Assembly: GCF_026341035.1 (NCBI RefSeq)
Contig: NZ_JAPEOQ010000001.1
Span: 682,001-746,000, forward strand
Reading direction: 5' to 3'
Origin: Streptomyces sp. NBC_01016
GTDB lineage: Bacteria > Actinomycetota > Actinomycetes > Streptomycetales > Streptomycetaceae
DNA length: 64,000 bases
This document shows, one piece after another, positions 50,952 to 59,532 of this stretch. Position 1 is the first letter of the stretch. Every line of letters begins with the position of its first letter. A program made the position numbers and the translations under genes. The notes under the pieces are model-generated. The model saw only the letters and a program-made list of their open reading frames with translations. It made no database searches and was not told the DNA's origin.

Positions 50952-51354
50952 TGTTCGGCGGCTCGCCGCCGCCCGAAGGACGTGCCGCGAAGCGGCTCCT
51001 TCTACGCCCTTCGCTTTTCGCTCGTGAGAGCCGCGCACTACCAACAGACACCCCCTTCTCTTTGTCCGAAGGAAAGAGACCCTGCGTCACCCCCGTCACG
51101 ACAGGACAGAAACGGCGCCTGACCTGCTATTTCGGGGTGACGCAGACGGCAAATCGATGCGTCATCGTGCGTCACCTGCGTCATCCCGTGGCAGGGCCCC
51201 TGTGTCACCGATGACGCGCCGCCATACCCCTGCGTCAGGCCAAAACCGCAGGTCAGGGTCCATTCGTGACGGACGTGACGCGATGACGCAGAAATCCCAA
51301 CCTCGGACACACGCGCACTCGACTAGAGACATCCCGCCGAGGAGGCACCCCCGG
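50952..51354. other. Gene-free stretch, candidate origin of the AICE
   Basis: No convincing gene is present between the replication terminator and the excisionase gene. The right two thirds contains the TGCGTCA repeat field listed separately. Confidence 0.7.
51083..51290. repeat. Iteron-like field of TGCGTCA repeats (candidate oriV or Xis/Int site)
   Basis: Five direct TGCGTCA copies (51083, 51158, 51168, 51177, 51231), two inverted TGACGCA copies (51138, 51284), and near matches TGTGTCA (51201) and TGACGCG (51212, 51276). Three are nine to ten bases apart, one helical turn. The field sits between the replication genes and the xis gene. Confidence 0.7.
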
Positions 51355-51558
51355 ATGAGCACCGCCATTGCTGCACCCGTCGACCGACTCCTCTACAAGC
51401 CCGAAGAGGCTGCCGAAGCCCTCGCCATCGGACGCTCCACGGTCTACGAGCTGATGGCCGAAGGCGCCCTGAAGTACATCAAGTTGGGCCGCACTCGCCG
51501 GATTCGGCGCGCTGACCTCGAAGCGTACGTAGCGAGCCTCGCCCCGCTCCCCAACTGA
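51355..51558 (+). CDS. xis: Excisionase (MerR/AlpA-like helix-turn-helix)
   Basis: A 67-residue single-domain protein: RLLYKPEEAAEALAIGRSTV, then YELMAEGALKYIKLGRTRRI and RADLEAYVASL. This is the excisionase-type winged HTH found directly before AICE integrases. It directs Int toward excision by bending DNA at the att sites. ATG at 51355 has GAGGAGG upstream. It ends 64 bases before int. Confidence 0.9.
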   Translation: MSTAIAAPVDRLLYKPEEAAEALAIGRSTVYELMAEGALKYIKLGRTRRIRRADLEAYVASLAPLPN

Positions 51559-51622
51559 CCCGAGCACGTCCAGAGGCGCCCCGAGCATCGCGCTCGGGGC
51601 GCCTCCCGCATGAAGGAGGCAC

Positions 51623-53020
51623 ATGAGCCCCCGCAAGGCCAACAACGAGTCGTCGATCTACTTCGGCAGCGACGGCTGGTGGCACGGTCGCGTCACGATG
51701 GGCGTGAAGAACGACGGCAGCCCGGACCGCCGTCACCGCCGCGCAAGGACCGAGACCGAGATCAAGCGCAAGGTCCGGGAGTTGGAGCGGCAGCGCGATA
51801 CGGGCAGTGCCACGAAGGCAGGCCGCAAGCCCACCGTCGGCGCGTGGATGGAGTTCTACCTGACCACCATCGCGAGCCTGAAGCTCCGGCAGCGCTCGCT
51901 CGATGACTACTGGTCAAAGACCCGCAACGACATCATCCCTGGTGTCGGGAAGCACCGGATCGACAAGCTGCAACCCGAGCACCTGGAGCGGATGTACCGC
52001 GACATGCTCGATGCCGGCCACGCTCCCTCGCACGTCGTGAAGGTGCACCGCATCCTGTCGCGCGCCCTGAAAATTGCCCACCGCCGCCGCCTGATCACAG
52101 AGAACGTCGCGACGCTCGTGGACCCGCCCAGCGTCGACGAGACCGAGGCGAATCCGTTCACTCAGGAGGAGGCCAAGAGGTTCCTTGAGGCCGCCGCCAA
52201 GCGGCCCACGTTCATGCGGTGGATCGTCGGCGTCGGCATGGGCTTTCGGCAGGGCGAGACGCTCGGGCTGCGGTGGTCGTACGTCGACCTGAAGGCAGAG
52301 CTGTTCCACCCCCAGTGGCAGCTACAGCGCCTCACGTGGAAGCACGGATGCGGCGATCCACATGCCTGTGGAGCGCGCCTGCACCGCTTCCACCCCTGCC
52401 CGAAGGACTGCACCCGGCACGAGAAGTACAAGCGCGGTTGCCCGAAGCCCTGCCCCAAGACCTGCACGAAGCACGCGAGTGCCTGCCCCGAGCGCAAGGG
52501 CGGCGGTCTCGCCTTCACGCGGCCGAAGACCAAGAAGAGCCAGAACCCCGTCCCGATCCCGCCCGTGTTCATCCCGTTCCTGTCCGACCACAAGGCCCAA
52601 CAGGAGGTGATGCGCGCCGAAGCCGGGGAGCTGTGGGAGGAACACGACGTCGTGTTCTCGCGCGAGGACGGGCGCCCACTCGACCCCCGACAGGACTACG
52701 AGGAGTTCAAGGAGCTGCTCAAGGAAGCCGGGATCGACGACCGCCGCCTCTACGACGGGAGCCGCCACACGGCCGGCACGATCCTGAACGAGCTGGGCGT
52801 CGACATGACCACCATCATGGAGATCCTTCGGCACACCCAGATCAGCCAGACCCGCCGCTATGTGAAGGGCAGATCACACCTGTCGAAGGACGCGATGCGG
52901 CGCATGGGCGAGTTCTTCTCACCCGCTCCCCCGGCCCCGGATTCCGGCCCCACTGAGACCAGAACTGAGACCGAGGACCGTCGCGCGGCCCGTGCGCGCC
53001 GTCGTCGCCGCATCCGCTAG
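51623..53020 (+). CDS. int: Site-specific tyrosine recombinase (AICE integrase)
   Basis: A 465-residue integrase that recombines attP with the tRNA-Thr attB. The catalytic residues visible are Arg in GFRQGETLGLRW, the second Arg in LYDGSRHTAGTIL (the usual first His of HxxR is Tyr here), His in MEILRHTQISQT and the nucleophile Tyr in RRYVKGRSHL. Between the two Arg motifs lies a Cys/His-rich insert (about 60 residues; KHGCGDPHACGARLHRFHPC, then CPKDCTRH and CPKPCPKTCTKHASACPE) that probably binds zinc, a feature of several Streptomyces AICE integrases. Start ATG with AAGGAGG. It ends 50 bases before the tRNA gene, at attR. Confidence 0.93.
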   Translation: MSPRKANNESSIYFGSDGWWHGRVTMGVKNDGSPDRRHRRARTETEIKRKVRELERQRDTGSATKAGRKPTVGAWMEFYLTTIASLKLRQRSLDDYWSKTRNDIIPGVGKHRIDKLQPEHLERMYRDMLDAGHAPSHVVKVHRILSRALKIAHRRRLITENVATLVDPPSVDETEANPFTQEEAKRFLEAAAKRPTFMRWIVGVGMGFRQGETLGLRWSYVDLKAELFHPQWQLQRLTWKHGCGDPHACGARLHRFHPCPKDCTRHEKYKRGCPKPCPKTCTKHASACPERKGGGLAFTRPKTKKSQNPVPIPPVFIPFLSDHKAQQEVMRAEAGELWEEHDVVFSREDGRPLDPRQDYEEFKELLKEAGIDDRRLYDGSRHTAGTILNELGVDMTTIMEILRHTQISQTRRYVKGRSHLSKDAMRRMGEFFSPAPPAPDSGPTETRTETEDRRAARARRRRRIR

Positions 53021-53027
53021 AACGACA

Positions 53028-53063
53028 AAACCCCAGGTCGGAAGGTGTTCCGACCTGGGGTTT
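53028..53063. terminator. Bidirectional terminator between int and tRNA-Thr
   Basis: AAACCCCAGGTCGGAA and TTCCGACCTGGGGTTT form a perfect 16-bp stem with a four-base loop. It terminates int and the opposite tRNA transcript. Confidence 0.9.
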
Positions 53064-53112
53064 CAGTCTGAGCCGCCTTCGGGATTCGAACCCGAGACCT
53101 ACGCATTACGAG
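53064..53112 (-). repeat. att site copy C (attR), part of the intact tRNA-Thr
   Basis: 49 bases identical to copy A at 35421-35469; the inner 43 bases (53070-53112) are also identical to copy B. It spans from the tRNA 3' end to the end of the anticodon loop. Confidence 0.92.
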
Positions 53113-53144
53113 TGCGTTGCTCTGGCCATCTGAGCTAAGGCGGC
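53071..53144 (-). tRNA. tRNA-Thr (anticodon CGU)
   Basis: A 74-nucleotide cloverleaf: acceptor GCCGCCT/AGGCGGC, D-stem GCTC/GAGC, anticodon stem ACGCA/TGCGT with loop CTCGTAA (anticodon CGT, reads ACG), T-arm TCGGG-TTCGAAT-CCCGA and discriminator T. CCA is not encoded (CA follows). It is intact and serves as attachment site for the element on its 3' side. Confidence 0.95.
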
Positions 53145-53238
53145 GCCGCCGCGCGCACCGGAGTGCGTCAGCAACGTCGCCAATCCTACACGCTCCGCAG
53201 GGGTGCTCCGCACAGCCTTTATGGCCAGGGGACACGCA

Positions 53239-54816
53239 CTACGAGCAGCGCTTTCCGTCGGTCGGCGGGGTGCCGGTCAGCAGGTAGTCGTCGATCGCTC
53301 CGTCCACGCAGTCGCTGCCGCGGCCGTACGCCGTGTGGCCGTCGCCGTCGTACGTGAGGAGGTGGCCGGAGGAGAGCTGGGCGGCGAGGGACTTCGCCCA
53401 GCGGTAGGGGGTCGCCGGGTCGCGGGTGGTGCCGGCCACGACGATGGGGGCGGCGCCTTCGGCGGTGATGCGGTGGGCTTCACCCGTCGCCTTCACCGGC
53501 CAGTAGCCGCAGTTCAGGGAGGCCCACGCGAGGCCCTTGCCGAAGACCGGGGAGGCCTTCTCGAAGTCGGGGAGCGCCTTCTCGACCTCCGCGGGCGAGG
53601 TGAAGGACGGGGGCTGGTCCAGGCAGTTCACCGCGGCGTTGGCGAACATCATGTTCGAGTACGTGCCGTCGGGGTCGCGCTCGTAGTAGCTGTCGGAGAG
53701 GGCGAGCAGGCCCGCGCCGTCCTTGTGCTTCATGGCCGCGGTGAGAGCCTCGCGCAGCTGCGGCCAGGCCCCCTCGTCGTACATCGCGGCGATCACGCCG
53801 GTCGTGGCGAGGGCCTCGCCGAGCTTGCGGCCGCTCTGGTCCCCGGTGCCGATCGGCGAGCGGTCGAGGGTGGCGAAGAAGCCCTTGAGGCGCTTGCCCG
53901 ACTGGTCGGGGGTGCCGGTGCCGAGGGGGCAGCCGGACCGCTTCGCGCAGTCCTTCGCGAAGGACTTGAACGCCGTCTCGAAGCCGGCGGTCTGCTGTGC
54001 GTTCATCTCACGCGCGGGCAGGGAGGGGTCCATCGCGCCGTCGAGGACGAGTCGGCCGACCCGCTCCGGGTACAGGCCCGCGTACGTCGCCCCCAGGAAC
54101 GTCCCGTACGAGGCGCCTACGTAGTTGAGCTTCCCGTCGTCGAGCGCCGCGCGTACGAGGTCCATGTCGCGGGCCGCCTCGACCGTGGAGACGTGCGGCA
54201 GAACCCGGCCGGACGTGCGGTTCGACGCCTCGCAGCCGGCGCCGAAGCTCTTGTAGGCGGCGGTCAGGCGGGCCCGCTCCGCCTTGTCGTCCGGGGTGAC
54301 GTCGGTCTGCGTGTACGCGTCCATCCGCTTGCCGTCGAGGCACTTGACGGGCTCGCTGCGGGCGACGCCGCGCGGGTCGACGGCGACCATGTCGTAGCGG
54401 GCGCGGACCTTCTCCGGGTAGCCGATGCCCGCGTACGACTGGAGGTAGCCGATCGCCGAGCCGCCGGGGCCACCCGGGTTGACCAGGAGCGAACCGAGGC
54501 GCTTGCCGGGGCCCGTGGCCTTCTTCCGGGAGACCGCGAGGTCGATGTCTCCGGCGGACGGCTTGTCGTAGTCGAGCGGCGCCTTGAGGGTGGCGCACTC
54601 GAATCCGGGCACGCCGCACTCGTGCCACTTCGGGGCCTGGTCGTAATACGGGGCCAGATCGGCCGGCGTGGCACGGGGCAGCGCGGCCAGCGAGGAACCC
54701 GGAGCACCCGAACTGCCCGAGGCACAGGCGGAGATGGCGGCGAGGGCCACCCCGGCAGCGGCGGCGAGGACGGCGGGTCGGCGGCGTGAGGTGAGGGGGA
54801 GGCGCCAGGAGTACAT
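53239..54816 (-). CDS. Secreted alpha/beta-hydrolase, tripeptidyl aminopeptidase-like lipoprotein
   Basis: An exported serine peptidase of the SlpD/SlpE (tripeptidyl aminopeptidase, S33-like) group, 525 residues. Signal/lipobox: PAVLAAAAGVALAAISACAS, with Cys as lipid site. The catalytic Ser is in YVGASYGTFLGATYAG, Asp in GTTRDPATPYRW and His in DGDGHTAYGRG. The N-terminal VNPGGPGGSAIGYLQSYAGI loop is typical. ATG at 54816 (MYSWRLPLTSRRRPA) is preferred; the frame opens at 54870. It is the first gene right of the tRNA and is transcribed toward it. Confidence 0.92.
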   Translation of the reverse strand: MYSWRLPLTSRRRPAVLAAAAGVALAAISACASGSSGAPGSSLAALPRATPADLAPYYDQAPKWHECGVPGFECATLKAPLDYDKPSAGDIDLAVSRKKATGPGKRLGSLLVNPGGPGGSAIGYLQSYAGIGYPEKVRARYDMVAVDPRGVARSEPVKCLDGKRMDAYTQTDVTPDDKAERARLTAAYKSFGAGCEASNRTSGRVLPHVSTVEAARDMDLVRAALDDGKLNYVGASYGTFLGATYAGLYPERVGRLVLDGAMDPSLPAREMNAQQTAGFETAFKSFAKDCAKRSGCPLGTGTPDQSGKRLKGFFATLDRSPIGTGDQSGRKLGEALATTGVIAAMYDEGAWPQLREALTAAMKHKDGAGLLALSDSYYERDPDGTYSNMMFANAAVNCLDQPPSFTSPAEVEKALPDFEKASPVFGKGLAWASLNCGYWPVKATGEAHRITAEGAAPIVVAGTTRDPATPYRWAKSLAAQLSSGHLLTYDGDGHTAYGRGSDCVDGAIDDYLLTGTPPTDGKRCS

Positions 54817-54893
54817 CGGCCGAGCGTAACGCTCCGCGCGCGACTGTTCACCTTGCGTACACGAAATCAAACCTCAGCGGCGAGTGGGCACCA

Positions 54894-54943
54894 TCAAGCC
54901 CCGCTCTTGGACGAGAGCCCGCGGGGTCCAGGGCGGAGCCCCG
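54894..54943. repeat. Streptomyces-type intergenic repeat
   Basis: TCAAGCCCCGCTCTTGGACG, then AGAGCCCGCGGGGTCCAGGG and CGGAGCCCCG. Same family as at 20787 and 26659, with a diverged middle. Located between holB and the hydrolase gene, probably serving as terminator. Confidence 0.65.
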
Positions 54944-54970
54944 TGGCCTGAGGACGGTCGGCCGCAACGG

Positions 54971-56176
54971 TCAACCCGCACGCAGGGCAACCGTCATCGC
55001 CTCCACCGCCAGAAGCGGCGCCACATTCCCGTCCAACGCCACCCGGCACGCCCCGATCGCCTCGATCCGCCGCAGCGTCGACTCCGGCGACGTACTGCGG
55101 GCGATCCGCTCCAACGTGTCCTGGATCTCGACGCTGGCCAGGTCCACGCGCGAGCCGAGCTGCATCGCGAGCACGTCCCGGTAGACCACCGTCAGCTCGG
55201 TGAGCGCCAGGTCGAGGCTGTCGCGCTGCGAGCGCGTGCGGCGCCGCTTCTGCATGTCCTCGAGGTCCTTCATGACGCCGGCCGTGCCGCGCGGCATCCG
55301 GCCGCCGCTCTGCGCGCCCATCGCCGCCTTCAGCTCTTCGGTCTCCTTGGTGTCGACCTCTTCGGCGAGCTGCTTGGAGTCCTCGGCTGCCGCGTCCACC
55401 AGCTCCTGCGCCGCCTTGAGGCAGCCGCCGATCTCCTCGACGCGCAGCGGCACCTTCAGGACGGCGGCCCTGCGCTCCCGCGCGCGCGGGTCCGTGGCCA
55501 GGCGGCGGGCCCGGTCGATGTGGCCCTGCGTGGCGCGGGAGACGGCGGCCGCGACGTCCGGCTCGATACCGTCCCGCCGGACGAGCATGTCGGCGACGGC
55601 GGAGACGGCGGGCGTGCCCAGGGTGAGCAGGCGGCAGCGGGAGCGGATCGTCGGCAGTACGTCCTCCACCGAAGGCGCGCACAGCAGCCACACCGTGCGC
55701 GGAGCCGGCTCCTCCACCGCCTTCAGGACCGCGTTCGCCGACTTCTCGTTGAGCCGCTCGGCGTCCTCCACGAGGATCACCTGCCAGCGGCCGACCGCCG
55801 GTGACGTGTACGACTTGCGGACCGTGTCACGCATGTCGTCGACGCGGATCTGGGTGCCGACCGCGGCCACCGTCGACACGTCCGCGTGCGTACCGAGCAG
55901 CGCGGTGTGGCAGCCGTCGCAGAATCCGCAGCCGGGGGCTCCGCCGAGGGCGCGGTCCGGGCTGACGCACTGGAGGGCCGCGGCGAACGCGCGGGCCGCG
56001 GTCTCCCGGCCGGCTCCCGGCGGACCGGTGAACAGCCAGGCGTGCGTCATCTTCGACGCAGCCGGCGGCGGGGTTTGCGCGGTGGCCGCCGTCACCAGGG
56101 CGTCCGCGTCCCGCGCGGCCGCGGCCAGCTCCGCGATCACCCGCTCCTGACCGACCAGGTCGTCCCATACGGCCAT
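54971..56176 (-). CDS. holB: DNA polymerase III subunit delta'
   Basis: An AAA+ clamp-loader subunit that helps load the beta clamp. 401 residues. P-loop region WLFTGPPGAGRETAARAFAA has Arg instead of the usual Lys (GPPGAGRET), as expected for the non-hydrolysing delta' subunit. The zinc module is GCGFCDGCHTALLG, and the SRC motif is TIRSRCRLLTLG. C-terminal part is helical. It is transcribed after the tmk gene on the same strand, the usual actinobacterial tmk-holB order, with 150 bases between. Confidence 0.93.
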   Translation of the reverse strand: MAVWDDLVGQERVIAELAAAARDADALVTAATAQTPPPAASKMTHAWLFTGPPGAGRETAARAFAAALQCVSPDRALGGAPGCGFCDGCHTALLGTHADVSTVAAVGTQIRVDDMRDTVRKSYTSPAVGRWQVILVEDAERLNEKSANAVLKAVEEPAPRTVWLLCAPSVEDVLPTIRSRCRLLTLGTPAVSAVADMLVRRDGIEPDVAAAVSRATQGHIDRARRLATDPRARERRAAVLKVPLRVEEIGGCLKAAQELVDAAAEDSKQLAEEVDTKETEELKAAMGAQSGGRMPRGTAGVMKDLEDMQKRRRTRSQRDSLDLALTELTVVYRDVLAMQLGSRVDLASVEIQDTLERIARSTSPESTLRRIEAIGACRVALDGNVAPLLAVEAMTVALRAG

Positions 56177-56263
56177 GCGGCCACCGTCCCTTGCTACTGC
56201 CGAGCCCCAGCGAAACCCATTGTGCCGGTCCCCACTGACATCGCCCGAACCGTGGCCGAACTC

Positions 56264-56314
56264 CCGGGGTTCCGCCCCGGACCCCCGCTTCTCAAACGCC
56301 GGAGGGGCTTGAGA
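56264..56314. repeat. Streptomyces-type intergenic repeat (inverted copy)
   Basis: On the minus strand TCTCAAGCCCCTCCGGCGTT, then TGAGAAGCGGGGGTCCGGGG. It is the inverted relative of the copies at 20787, 26659 and 54894, between tmk and holB. Confidence 0.72.
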
Positions 56315-56326
56315 AACAGACCCCGC

Positions 56327-59300
56327 CTACCGGCGACGCCCCCGGTCGTCCTCGTCCTCACGACCACCGAGCAGCTCGTCCGCCAGCGACGGCAGGTCGT
56401 CCAGCGGCGTCTCCTCCGCCCAGTCGGGCCGAGGCCGCCGCGGCTTGCCGTTCTCGTCGACCTGCGGCAGCTCCGCCGTCCGCTCGTTGGGACCGTCCGG
56501 GCCGGAACGGGCGGGCCGCTCGTCGCGGAAGTAACCGCTCGGCACCCGGTCCGCAGGCTCGGACACCTGCGGAAGGACCGCCGTCTCGTCCGCCGCACCG
56601 GGCGCGGGCGGCTGCGGAAGCTGCGTCGTCTCCTCGGCGTCCTCCGCGTCCCGCACCTGCGGCAGCACCGTGGTCTCATCGGCGTCCGAGGGCTCGGGGG
56701 CCTTGGTGAAGTCGACGATCGGCGTCGGCACGGTCGTCTCGTTGTCCGGGACCGGCTCGTCCCGCACCCGGTCGTCCGGCGCCTCGCTCGGCAGCTCGGC
56801 CTTACGGAGGTTCGCGGTCGGCGCGCTCGCACTGCGCTGCGCCTGCTCCGCGGCCTGCGCCGCGAGCCGCCGAGCCTCCTCCGCGCGCAGCAGCGCCTCT
56901 TCGGCCTTGCGCTGCTTCTCCAGGCGCCGCTCCTCGGCCTCGGCCCGGAGCCGCGCCTCGTCCTCGGCCTGCTTACGAAGCCGCTCCTGCTCGGCGGCGC
57001 GTGCCTCTGCCTCTGCCTTCAGGCGGGCCCGCTCCTCCTCGGCCTTGCGACGCTCCTCCTCTGCTCGCTGCCGGGCCTCCTCGGCCTGCCGCTCGGCCTC
57101 CAGGCGCTGCGCCTCCTCCAGCTCGCGGCGCTTGCGCTCTTCTTCCTCGGCGCGCAGCTTGGCGAGCTGCTCCTGGCGCTCGCGCTCCAGGCGCTCCTCC
57201 TCCGCCTTGCGGGCGGCCTCTTCCTCGGCCTTGCGGCGCGCCTCTTCCTCGGCGGCCTTGCGGGCCTCCTCCTGCGCCTTGATCTCGGCCTCGGAGAGCG
57301 GGAGGAGTACGTCGAGCCGGTGCCGGATGACGGTCGTGACGGACTCCGGCTCCTGGCCGGCGTCGACCACCAGGTAGCGACCGGGGTCGCCCGCCGCCAG
57401 CGTCAGGAAACCGGAGCGCACGCGCGTGTGGAACTCCATCGGCTCCGACTCGAGCCGGTCGGGCGCCTCGGTGAACCGCTCGCGCGCGGCCTCCGGGTCG
57501 ACGTCGAGCAGCACGGTCAGGTTCGGTACGAGACCGCTGGTGGCCCAGCGGTTGATGCGGGCAACCTCGGTCGGCGACAGGTCACGCCCTGCGCCCTGGT
57601 AGGCGACGGACGAGTCGATGTACCGGTCGGAGATGACGACGGCGCCGCGCTCCAGGGCGGGCCGGACGACCGTGTCGACGTGCTCCGCGCGGTCGGCGGC
57701 GTACAGCAGGGCCTCCGCGCGGTGCGAAAGACCGGCCGACGAGACGTCGAGCAGGATGGACCGGAGCCGCTTGCCGACCGGCGTGGCGCCCGGCTCGCGC
57801 GTGAGGACGACCTCGTGGCCCTTGCCGCGGATCCACTCCGCGAGCGCCTCGGCCTGCGTCGACTTCCCGGCGCCGTCCCCGCCCTCCAGGGCGATGAAGA
57901 AGCCGGTCGTGGCCGGGGCCTGCACCGGGTCGTTCCCGCCGAGCAGCGCGTCGCGCAGGTCGTGCCGGAGCGGCACTCCGCTGCGGTCGTCGGCCTTGGC
58001 GAGCACGAGCGCGGCGACGGGCAGCAGCAGCGCGCCCACGAGCATCAGCGTGAACGCGGCGCCCCCGTGCGCGAAGACGAACTTTCCGCTCTCCAGGTGG
58101 TGCGGCCCGATCAGCGCGGCCAGCACGGGCGCGAGCAGCGCGCCGAGCGCGACGGACACGCGTACGACGGCCTGGAGGTGCTCGGTGGTGCGCGCCCGCC
58201 GGGACTCCTCGGTCTCCTGGTCGAGCAGCGCGTGTCCGGTGTTCGCCGCGATGCCCGCGGTGACCCCGGCGATCGTCACGAGGAGGATCACGCTCGTCAC
58301 ATCGGGCACCAGGCCCGCCGCGAGCAGCGCGATACCCGTGAGCGCGATGGCGAGGGCGAAGAGGCGGCGCCGCGAGAGCGCCGGCAGCACCTTGGGCGCC
58401 GTGCGGATACCGATGACGGTGCCGCCGGTCAGGCCGAGCACGAACAGGCCGAACGTGACCGGGCCACCGCCCAGGTCCTTGGCGTGCAGCACGGAGACGG
58501 CGACGGCCGCCGCGATCGCCCCGGCGACGCAGGAGCAGGCGAGCACGAGCAGCCGGATCGCGCCGGTGCGGCCCTTGTCCACGCCCGTGCCGGAGCTGGG
58601 CCTGCGCAGACCCTCCAGCGGCGACCGCGCGCGCGGGGTCTGCGTGGCGGGCAGCTCCAGGAAGAACACGACCGACAGGGAGGCGGCGAACAGACCCGCC
58701 CCTACGTAGGACGACAGCGCCACCTGGTGCACGGCGAACCAGTCCACGCCCGCACCGATCAGGTTCTGCACCAGCGTCACGACGACGAGGCCGGCCGCGC
58801 CCAGCGGCACGGCAACGAATCCGGTGCGCAGCGAGAGCCGCCGCAGCGCGTCCGTGTGGTCGGGCAACGGCCGTACGGACGCGCCCTCCAGCGGCGGCGG
58901 GGGCAGCAGCGCGGGTGCCGCGCTCGTCTTGGCGACGGTCCAGAACCGCTCGGCGACCCCGGCGACGAACGCCGTCACGAGGAGCATCGCCAGCGCATTG
59001 TCCGGCACCCAGTCGATCCACAGGGGGGCGACGATGAGCAGCGCGGCCCGCAGTCCGTCGGCGCCGACCATGGTCCAGCGCCGGTCGAGCGGCCCGCCGG
59101 GCGTCGTCAGCGCGGTCAGCGGTCCCAGCAGGACGGCACCGAACAGCAGCGTCGACAGGATCCGGGCCCCGAACACGGCGGCGACGGCGAGGGCGACGCC
59201 CCGGTATCCACCGCCGAAGGACTCCTCGGGGATGGCCGTCTGCACCGCCAGCACCACGAGGACGAGTAGCCCGATCACGTCGCCGACTCCGCCGACGAGT

Positions 59301-59428
59301 TGCGCCGACCACAGTCGCTTCAACTGAGGTACGCGCAACAAGGCGCGCACCGCACGCTCTCGGGAGTCCGCGACCAGGGCGTCGTCCGGGGCCGTGTTGG
59401 GGTCCGTTGGCTGCTCGGCACGGGTCAT
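56327..59428 (-). CDS. tmk: Thymidylate kinase fused to an MFS-like membrane domain and a coiled-coil tail
   Basis: A 1033-residue fusion. Residues 30-480 form an MFS-like membrane domain of 10-12 helices. Residues about 508-715 are the dTMP kinase: P-loop ALEGGDGAGKSTQAEALAEW (K522), TREPGATPVGKRLR and ISDRYIDSSVAYQGAGRDLS. Residues about 715-870 are an extreme Glu/Arg/Ala coiled coil. The last 150 residues are Pro/Asp-rich and carry repeated TTVLPQV, TTQLPQP, TAVLPQV and TAELPQV motifs. The kinase makes dTDP for DNA synthesis; the other parts suggest attachment to the membrane and interaction with other proteins. The fusion is characteristic of streptomycetes. Confidence 0.93.
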   Translation of the reverse strand: MTRAEQPTDPNTAPDDALVADSRERAVRALLRVPQLKRLWSAQLVGGVGDVIGLLVLVVLAVQTAIPEESFGGGYRGVALAVAAVFGARILSTLLFGAVLLGPLTALTTPGGPLDRRWTMVGADGLRAALLIVAPLWIDWVPDNALAMLLVTAFVAGVAERFWTVAKTSAAPALLPPPPLEGASVRPLPDHTDALRRLSLRTGFVAVPLGAAGLVVVTLVQNLIGAGVDWFAVHQVALSSYVGAGLFAASLSVVFFLELPATQTPRARSPLEGLRRPSSGTGVDKGRTGAIRLLVLACSCVAGAIAAAVAVSVLHAKDLGGGPVTFGLFVLGLTGGTVIGIRTAPKVLPALSRRRLFALAIALTGIALLAAGLVPDVTSVILLVTIAGVTAGIAANTGHALLDQETEESRRARTTEHLQAVVRVSVALGALLAPVLAALIGPHHLESGKFVFAHGGAAFTLMLVGALLLPVAALVLAKADDRSGVPLRHDLRDALLGGNDPVQAPATTGFFIALEGGDGAGKSTQAEALAEWIRGKGHEVVLTREPGATPVGKRLRSILLDVSSAGLSHRAEALLYAADRAEHVDTVVRPALERGAVVISDRYIDSSVAYQGAGRDLSPTEVARINRWATSGLVPNLTVLLDVDPEAARERFTEAPDRLESEPMEFHTRVRSGFLTLAAGDPGRYLVVDAGQEPESVTTVIRHRLDVLLPLSEAEIKAQEEARKAAEEEARRKAEEEAARKAEEERLERERQEQLAKLRAEEEERKRRELEEAQRLEAERQAEEARQRAEEERRKAEEERARLKAEAEARAAEQERLRKQAEDEARLRAEAEERRLEKQRKAEEALLRAEEARRLAAQAAEQAQRSASAPTANLRKAELPSEAPDDRVRDEPVPDNETTVPTPIVDFTKAPEPSDADETTVLPQVRDAEDAEETTQLPQPPAPGAADETAVLPQVSEPADRVPSGYFRDERPARSGPDGPNERTAELPQVDENGKPRRPRPDWAEETPLDDLPSLADELLGGREDEDDRGRRR

Positions 59429-59483
59429 TCGTCCAGCCTATAGGGCCCCGCCGACACACCGAAGGTGTGTTCCCGCTGTGAAC

Positions 59484-59510
59484 GCCTCCCCGCCTGTTTC
59501 ACGGGGAGGC
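59484..59510 (-). terminator. Terminator of topA
   Basis: GCCTCCCCG and CGGGGAGGC form a perfect 9-bp stem with a nine-base loop, 23 bases beyond the topA stop. Confidence 0.82.
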
Positions 59511-59532
59511 ACTCGTTCCGCTGAGCGGTCGA

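Larger units (their letters stand above)
38986..53112. mobile_element. Complete AICE (integrative and conjugative element) in tRNA-Thr
   Basis: A 14.1-kb actinomycete integrative and conjugative element bounded by att copies B and C. From left to right it holds a cargo module (small membrane protein, HTH-NACHT-LRR protein, YdcF protein), a GntR regulator with operators, small transfer-associated proteins (DUF6284, DUF2637, RRQRL, a membrane protein), TraB, a Prim-Pol/ATPase replication pair, a repeat-rich origin candidate, excisionase and integrase. All modules expected for DNA-double-strand TraB-type transfer are present, so it may be functional. Confidence 0.9.

Noticed and set aside
51083..51290. 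CRISPR array
   Set aside because: Repeats are only seven bases, in both orientations and irregularly spaced; no cas genes are in the window.
55886..59269. A plus-strand open frame of more than 1100 codons opposite tmk and holB
   Set aside because: It is rich in Arg, Gly and Leu with no domain, and is the antisense of the tmk coiled coil and membrane domain; high GC keeps such frames open.
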